From a virus, in IMG/VR virus record IMGVR_UViG_3300044974_000105, positions 1 through 25,183 of that record: a stretch of 25,183 nt of DNA; one strand, given 5' to 3'. This document shows positions 21,505 through 25,183 of the stretch, piece by piece. The notes under the pieces were generated by a model, which was not told where the DNA came from, ran no database searches, and was given only the letters and a program-made list of their open reading frames with translations. Position 1 is the stretch's first letter, and each line of letters begins with the position of its first letter. A program made the position numbers and the translations under genes.

Positions 21505-21801
21505 ATGGAAAACTTGACAATTAAAAATCATTTACAGGAATTAAAAGTAAGCACATCAAGAATGTTAGTTTACAATTCCGATAATAGCGAGTTGTTATCT
21601 TACTTTAAAGATGTTGTATTTAAAATAGATATGATAGAACAATTATTGCAGGTTGATTCTATTATTGATTGGAACGCTATCGAAGGTGCTTACAAATCAA
21701 TTTTAAATTTAGATAATGAATTAACAAACGTTGAAATAAATATTGCTTTAAAACCGGCAAAAGAAAAAAAGGTTGGAAAAATAACTGCTAAACTATATTA
21801 A
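21505..21801 (+). CDS. Unknown small protein, 98 aa
   Basis: 98 aa, helical and mostly soluble: MENLTIKNHLQELKVSTSRM, then 'DVVFKIDMIEQLLQVDSIID' and a Lys-rich C-terminus (KPAKEKKVGKITAKLY). No domain recognised. It is the first gene behind a leaderless-type promoter and is followed after one base by a small membrane protein gene. The operon continues to the sigma-factor-like gene, so this could be an early/middle regulatory block. Confidence 0.55.
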   Translation: MENLTIKNHLQELKVSTSRMLVYNSDNSELLSYFKDVVFKIDMIEQLLQVDSIIDWNAIEGAYKSILNLDNELTNVEINIALKPAKEKKVGKITAKLY

Positions 21802-21802
21802 T

Positions 21803-21994
21803 ATGATTTATTTAATTCTTGGGTTAATAGTTTCTTTAATACTTTGGGCAGACCAAACAGGAAAAGAAATTCAAATAGCATCAATACAAGGTTTTATGGT
21901 AGGTGTTCTTTATGATTGTGACGAACAAGATGAAGAAAAATATTATACTATTCAAATCCTTTTAGGTGTTTTGTCAATTAACATATATTGGTAA
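21803..21994 (+). CDS. Small membrane protein, 63 aa
   Basis: 63 aa. Residues 1-16 (MIYLILGLIVSLILWA) are a strong hydrophobic segment that could be an N-terminal anchor. An acidic segment (LYDCDEQDEEKYY) follows and then a second hydrophobic stretch (TIQILLGVLSINIYW). The gene abuts both neighbours (1 and 0 bases), as in a coupled operon. I do not recognise it; roles such as superinfection exclusion or membrane tethering are speculation. Confidence 0.5.
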   Translation: MIYLILGLIVSLILWADQTGKEIQIASIQGFMVGVLYDCDEQDEEKYYTIQILLGVLSINIYW

Positions 21995-22507
21995 ATGGAA
22001 ATATTAGAACGAGTTGCAAAGTATCACAAAGATTGGGTAGAACTTGCTGAAGTGTTTGACAAAGATTTTGCAGAAGATATAGTACAAGAAATGTACCTGC
22101 TACTGCATAAATACAAAGTTACCGAGCAACAAATGTTTACTAACGACAAACCAAATCGTGGTTATGTTTTTATAATAATTAGAAACATACACTTTCAACT
22201 TCATAATATTAGAAAGCGTATTGATAAATGCGAATTAAACGAAGAAATTTATAATCTAATAGACGATTACAACGAAGAACAAGAATTAGAATGGGATAGT
22301 TTTAGGATAAAAGCTGAAGATGAGGTTAATAGTTGGGAATGGTACGATAAAAAGCTATTTACTTTATACCGAGATAATAAAACATCAATACGCAAATTAG
22401 CAAAAGAAACCGGTATTAGTTTTGTTTCTATATTTCACACATTAAAAGCTAACAAACAAAAACTTAAAAGATTACTACAAGACGATTACGATAACTTAAA
22501 ACTTTAA
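21995..22507 (+). CDS. Sigma-70-like transcription factor (phage-encoded)
   Basis: 170 aa. Residues about 15-45 (VELAEVFDKDFAEDIVQEMY then LLLHKYKV) resemble sigma region 2.1/2.2 with the 'aeDivQEmyl' core. Residues about 48-68 (NDKPNRGYVFIIIRNIHFQL) continue region 2. After an acidic linker, residues about 124-160 form a region 4-like helix-turn-helix: 'LYRDNKTSIRKLAKETGISF' then 'VSIFHTLKANKQKLKRLL'. This is the layout of small ECF/phage sigma-like proteins. It could redirect host RNA polymerase to phage promoters, such as the promoter modules in this window. The divergent promoter-recognition residues cannot be interpreted without comparison. Confidence 0.7.
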   Translation: MEILERVAKYHKDWVELAEVFDKDFAEDIVQEMYLLLHKYKVTEQQMFTNDKPNRGYVFIIIRNIHFQLHNIRKRIDKCELNEEIYNLIDDYNEEQELEWDSFRIKAEDEVNSWEWYDKKLFTLYRDNKTSIRKLAKETGISFVSIFHTLKANKQKLKRLLQDDYDNLKL

Positions 22508-22511
22508 AAAA

Positions 22512-22883
22512 ATGGCAAGACAAAGAAAATCAAAAGGGCTTGGTGATACAATAGAAAAAATCACTGAAGCAACAGGAATTAAAACAGTAGTAGAAGCAAT
22601 TTCGGAAGCTACAGGAATAGACTGCGGTTGTGGTGAACGTAAAGACTTACTAAACAAATTGTTTCCTTACAAACAAGCTGAATGTTTAACCGATGAAGAT
22701 AACGAATGGTTAACTAATTTCTTTTCAATAACTAATAATCAGTTAACACCGAAGCAACAAAACAAGGTTACTGAAATTTACAAGAATGTATTTAATGAAA
22801 AAATACAACCTTCAAATTGTGGTTCTTGTTGGAGAGATAAAATAAACGACCTTAAAAGAGTTTACGACACGCAAAATGCATAG
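22512..22883 (+). CDS. Cys-rich conserved phage protein, 123 aa
   Basis: 123 aa. It opens with basic residues (ARQRKSKGLGDTIEKITEAT), then a near-repeat: GDTIEKITEATGIK is followed by VEAISEATGID. 'CGCGERKDLLNKLF' comes next (C38, C40), then C57, and near the C-terminus 'SNCGSCWRDKINDLKRVY' (C103, C106). Two C-x-C / C-x-x-C pairs could hold a metal. I think the 'GLGDTIEKIT-ATGI...DCGC-ERK' pattern recurs in many Bacteroidota phages, but I know no established function. It lies between the sigma-like gene and the PD-(D/E)XK gene, overlapping the latter by 8 bases. Confidence 0.6.
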   Translation: MARQRKSKGLGDTIEKITEATGIKTVVEAISEATGIDCGCGERKDLLNKLFPYKQAECLTDEDNEWLTNFFSITNNQLTPKQQNKVTEIYKNVFNEKIQPSNCGSCWRDKINDLKRVYDTQNA

Positions 22884-23277
22884 TTGGAACGAGCAGGATT
22901 TATTCCTTTGGTTAAAAGAAAACATATACAAGGATTTGGTTAAGTCTAAAAATCAAATGTCAAGATGGGATTGTTATTCGCCGCAATTTAAATATCGTAT
23001 TGAATTAAAATGCAGAACAAAACATTTTAACGAAATGCTTTTAGAAAAGAAAAAGTATGATGCTATGTTACAAGAATGCGAAAAACATTTAGATATACCA
23101 ATTTATGTTAACTCAACACCAAAAGGAATCTATTTTTGGAACTTATTGAAAGTAGAACCAATTTGGGAAACAAACAGCAAGAATCCTGCTTCAACACATT
23201 TTAGCACAAGGCATAAAGTATCAAAAGAAGTTAGTTATTTATACATTGAACCACATAATATATTAAAAGAAATATGA
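22876..23277 (+). CDS. PD-(D/E)XK-fold nuclease-like protein, 133 aa
   Basis: 133 aa. Residues 28-47 (MSRWDCYSPQFKYRIELKCR) contain D32, E43 and K45, matching the D...ExK pattern of PD-(D/E)XK nucleases, with 'YRIELK' as the beta strand carrying the ExK. 'FNEMLLEKKKYDAML' follows as a helix, and 'IPIYVNSTPKGIYFWNLLKV' (74-93) as the later beta strands. Such small phage proteins can be resolvases, nickases or anti-restriction nucleases; the exact activity is open. The gene overlaps its neighbours by 8 and 4 bases. Confidence 0.6.
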   Translation: MHSWNEQDLFLWLKENIYKDLVKSKNQMSRWDCYSPQFKYRIELKCRTKHFNEMLLEKKKYDAMLQECEKHLDIPIYVNSTPKGIYFWNLLKVEPIWETNSKNPASTHFSTRHKVSKEVSYLYIEPHNILKEI

Positions 23278-23636
23278 GCGCAATAGAAAACCCAATACAA
23301 TTAGAATATTTAAAGCAAGTTATACTTTCACAACTGCTTTTAGAATGTAACGAAAATTTACGCTTTACAATACAATATAAGCAACAAATTAAGAATAGAA
23401 TAAATAACCTAAACAAAGACTTGGAAAGTGTTGTACATAAAGAATACACAAGTATTTATAAAACCGACCCTGAAATGACTACAAACATTTTAAGTAAGAT
23501 TGAAAGTTTGGTTACTAAACTAAGTACTTCAACACTTGACGAATTAATTATGATTGACGCAATAATTGAAAAGTACAACGATAACAAAGAATGGTTCAAA
23601 GAATACGCTGAAGCAGAATTTTTAAAAATAGACTAA
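23274..23636 (+). CDS. Unknown helical protein, 120 aa
   Basis: 120 aa, mostly helical with a coiled-coil-like centre: 'QLEYLKQVILSQLLLECNEN', then 'YKQQIKNRINNLNKDLESVV' and 'SKIESLVTKLSTSTLDELIM'. The C-terminus is acidic and aromatic (NKEWFKEYAEAEFLKID). There is no membrane segment and no motif I recognise. It overlaps the upstream gene by 4 bases (ATGA) and starts the DUF3310 gene in TAATG. Confidence 0.5.
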   Translation: MSAIENPIQLEYLKQVILSQLLLECNENLRFTIQYKQQIKNRINNLNKDLESVVHKEYTSIYKTDPEMTTNILSKIESLVTKLSTSTLDELIMIDAIIEKYNDNKEWFKEYAEAEFLKID

Positions 23637-23866
23637 TGAGCAAGATAACACCAATGCATTATATGACAGAATCAAGAATTGACGTTATAGACTTTTGTAA
23701 AATGTACGATATGAATTTTAATCGTGGAAATATAGTTAAGTATTTAGCACGAGCAGGTAAAAAAGATAACGAACTTGATGACTTACGAAAGGCATTAAAC
23801 TACTTGATGCGGGAAATAGAACACCACGAAAAGTTACAAGAACAATGGATTGAAAATAATAAGTAG
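23636..23866 (+). CDS. DUF3310 family protein
   Basis: 76 aa. The family core is plain: 'TPMHYMTESRIDVIDFCKMY' (5-24), 'FNRGNIVKYLARAGKKDNEL' (28-47), 'DDLRKALNYLMREIEHHEKL' (48-67). DUF3310 proteins are common in phages and resemble small nucleotide-metabolism or replication-associated proteins, but have no established activity. The gene is the last of the sigma-like operon; its TAG stop (23864-23866) lies inside the stem of terminator C, so translation of the last codons should influence termination. Confidence 0.85.
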   Translation: MSKITPMHYMTESRIDVIDFCKMYDMNFNRGNIVKYLARAGKKDNELDDLRKALNYLMREIEHHEKLQEQWIENNK

Positions 23867-23885
23867 GGTAACACCTACTTTTTTT
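23861..23885 (+). terminator. Intrinsic terminator C (overlaps DUF3310 stop codon)
   Basis: AAGTAGG (23861-23867) pairs with CCTACTT (23874-23880) around a 6-base loop, and the T-run extends through 23885. The DUF3310 stop codon is inside the left arm. Confidence 0.85.
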
Positions 23886-23886
23886 A

Positions 23887-23908
23887 TGTTAAAGTTTTGT
23901 TAAAATGT
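23887..23908 (+). repeat. Tandem 11-bp repeat, module C
   Basis: TGTTAAAGTTT (23887-23897, identical to module A) followed by TGTTAAAATGT (23898-23908), with a further TGTTAA at 23906-23911. It begins 1 base after the terminator T-run and ends 21 bases before the -7 box. Confidence 0.85.
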
Positions 23909-23937
23909 TAATAAGTAAAAAATAAGTTATATATTTG
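23909..23937 (+). promoter_or_regulatory. Promoter C (exonuclease operon)
   Basis: The box TATATTTG at 23930-23937 matches TAnnTTTG exactly. The A-rich leader of about 20 bases resembles that of promoter A (both contain AATTAAAAACAA) and leads to the ATG at 23961. A -33 TTG at the usual spacing is not obvious. Confidence 0.8.
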
Positions 23938-23960
23938 TTGAAACAATTAAAAACAAGTAT

Positions 23961-24149
23961 ATGGAAACATTTAAGTATCGTAATCAAGAAATTCAAGTTG
24001 ATTACCACACAGTAGAAGTAAAAGGCGACCAAGTGCCTGATGTTATTATTATGCAAGTACTTTATCAAGGTACAGACATAACAATGATACTATCACAAAC
24101 TGACGAACAAGAAATATTAGAAACAATTTACGATAAACTTTATAACTAA
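23961..24149 (+). CDS. Unknown small beta-rich protein, 62 aa
   Basis: 62 aa, first gene behind promoter C: METFKYRNQEIQVDYHTVEV, then 'VPDVIIMQVLYQGTDITMIL' and an acidic helix (SQTDEQEILETIYDKLYN). This looks like a three-stranded sheet with a C-terminal helix. No family recognised. It overlaps the next gene by one base (TAATG). It may be an early regulatory or accessory protein of the exonuclease operon. Confidence 0.55.
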   Translation: METFKYRNQEIQVDYHTVEVKGDQVPDVIIMQVLYQGTDITMILSQTDEQEILETIYDKLYN

Positions 24150-24355
24150 TGAAAACAGAAATTATAAACGATTTAGATATCTTAATTCAATTAAGCAAAG
24201 ATTTAGATAACGCATATATGAAAAACAAATTGCGTAATATTAAAAAGCTATTATTAGAAGAATGGAACGAATCAGATTTGTATTACGAACAAATAAAAGA
24301 AGTTTTAAGACACGATGAAACAATGAACAATTTAAACAACATAAAAATAAGATAA
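24149..24355 (+). CDS. Unknown small helical protein, 68 aa
   Basis: 68 aa: MKTEIINDLDILIQLSKDLD, then NAYMKNKLRNIKKLLLEEWN and DLYYEQIKEVLRHDETMNNL. It is charged and helical throughout, with no membrane segment. It lies between the 62-aa gene (TAATG overlap) and the exonuclease gene (one-base gap) and is presumably translationally coupled to both. No function can be assigned. Confidence 0.5.
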   Translation: MKTEIINDLDILIQLSKDLDNAYMKNKLRNIKKLLLEEWNESDLYYEQIKEVLRHDETMNNLNNIKIR

Positions 24356-24356
24356 T

Positions 24357-25121
24357 ATGATAACAACATTTGATAACAAACAATGGACTAAAGAAGAAAT
24401 CCTTTCTAATATGTACGATGATAGTTTCTATTATGGTTACTTGGGGCAAAACGCATTAAGTAGTTCAACTATTAAAACATTAATATCTTCGCCTAAAACG
24501 TATTACTTTACAACCAAATACGGAAGTGGTGAAACACAAGCGTTACGTGATGGTAGACTATTTCACACAATGATATTAGAACCTGAAAAGTTAGACGATA
24601 TTATATTTGTAGACGCTGCAACAAAAGCAAGTAAAGAATACAAACTTGCAAAAGAAACAGGAAAAGAAGTTTACACTAAAAACGAAAAGAAAGCAGCAGA
24701 ACGTTTATGCGATGCTTTATTAAGAAACGAAGCAGTAAAAGAATACTTAACAAAAGCAGAATATGAAGTACCACAAATAGCAATGATTGATGGAATACCA
24801 ATAAGAGCAAAAGCAGATATATTAAAAGGCAATACTATTATTGATTTAAAAACCACAACCGGTATTAAAGACTTTCGTTATTCAGCAGATAAATATTCTT
24901 ATGATTTACAAGCGTGGTTATATCGTGAAATGTTTGGAGTAGAAGATTTTGTATTTATAGCTATTGACAAAGGTAGTTTAGATATTGCTATCTTTGAATG
25001 TAGTGATGAGTTCTACGCAAAAGGTAAAGAAAAGTTTGAACAAGGAGTTAGTAATTATAAACACTTTTTTCAAACAGAAGGAGTAGACTTAGACCAATAT
25101 GTATTAAGAGGAGTATTATAA
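24357..25121 (+). CDS. PD-(D/E)XK exonuclease (Cas4/RecE-like, DUF3799 type)
   Basis: 254 aa. The active-site pattern is in order: 'LRDGRLFHTMIL' with H70, 'IPIRAKADILKGNTIIDLKT' (147-166) with D154, D163 and K165, and 'YSYDLQAWLYREMFG' (180-194) with Q185. This G-x-x-x-H / A-D / D-x-K / Q-x-x-x-Y order defines Cas4/RecB-like phage nucleases that pair with a single-strand annealing protein. It would degrade one strand of double-stranded DNA ends to feed the ERF annealase at 17826, although it lies in a separate operon about 6 kb away. The gene is followed in TAATG overlap by a frame cut by the window edge. Confidence 0.85.
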   Translation: MITTFDNKQWTKEEILSNMYDDSFYYGYLGQNALSSSTIKTLISSPKTYYFTTKYGSGETQALRDGRLFHTMILEPEKLDDIIFVDAATKASKEYKLAKETGKEVYTKNEKKAAERLCDALLRNEAVKEYLTKAEYEVPQIAMIDGIPIRAKADILKGNTIIDLKTTTGIKDFRYSADKYSYDLQAWLYREMFGVEDFVFIAIDKGSLDIAIFECSDEFYAKGKEKFEQGVSNYKHFFQTEGVDLDQYVLRGVL

Positions 25122-25183
25122 TGAATGAATTAACAAAAGATGAAGCGTTTGCTATGACGCTATACGATATAAGTCAAGGCGAA
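25121..25183 (+). CDS. 5' end of a gene, truncated by the window edge
   Basis: Frame opens at an ATG in a TAATG overlap with the exonuclease stop and continues without stop for 21 codons to the window end (MNELTKDEAFAMTLYDISQG). It is in the same operon as the exonuclease. Too little is visible to name the protein. Confidence 0.5.
   Translation, partial: MNELTKDEAFAMTLYDISQGE

Noticed and set aside
1-25183. Evidence for lysogeny (integrase, repressor, attachment site)
   Set aside because: None seen in the window. NinG and ERF proteins occur in both temperate and lytic phages, so lifestyle is left undecided.

Overview
The window looks like about 25 kb of a tailed phage (or prophage) of a Bacteroidota host, most likely Flavobacterium or a relative. 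All supported genes lie on the + strand, are tightly packed and AT-rich, and lack Shine-Dalgarno sequences. Genes often start inside a TAATG or ATGA overlap. The intergenic promoters carry the Bacteroidota -7 element (TAnnTTTG). Several protein families (XkdF-type protease, ERF annealase, NinG, tape measure, portal) are phage hallmarks. No terminase, integrase or repressor is present, so lifestyle cannot be decided here.

Layout. 1-6563: tail and neck block, comprising the end of a possible tail chaperone, two small tail-completion/neck-like proteins, a 324-aa and a 784-aa tail protein, a 47-aa overlapping gene and the tape measure. 6626-10622: head block with the XkdF-like protease, a beta-rich 209-aa protein, a Cys-rich peptide, a helical protein, an acidic scaffold-like protein and the major capsid protein; a terminator follows, then the probable tail tube protein and a second terminator. 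10715-13337: a small protein, a portal with a C-terminal extension, and a connector. 13337-15690: a basic peptide, a WG-repeat peptide and a fiber-like protein with two repeated lectin-like modules. 15683-16901: lysis cassette with two small membrane proteins, an amidase and a predicted single-molecule spanin.

16902-25183: DNA metabolism and regulation. NinG (17134) has its own, apparently leaderless, promoter. Three later operons each begin with the same module: an intrinsic terminator, a tandem 11-bp TGTTAAA-type repeat, then a TAnnTTTG-like box. They drive (A) a 56-aa protein, ERF annealase and an SSB-like protein; (B) a DUF6378-like protein, a thymidylate-synthase-fold enzyme, a GIY-YIG-like/MazG-like fusion and a RepA-like ATPase; and (C) two small proteins and an exonuclease. 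Between B and C, a second leaderless-type promoter precedes a sigma-factor-like protein, a PD-(D/E)XK-fold protein and a DUF3310 protein. ERF, SSB-like protein, NinG and exonuclease together look like a phage-encoded recombination system.

The most interesting point is the thymidylate-synthase-fold enzyme at 19102-19869. It keeps the catalytic Cys (C147) but has Asp (D178) at the position that is Asn in thymidylate synthases. Spacing and residue match T4 dCMP hydroxymethylase (C148/D179). With the adjoining MazG-like pyrophosphohydrolase this resembles the T4 gp42/gp56 logic for replacing cytosine with a modified base, which suggests that this phage may carry modified cytosine.
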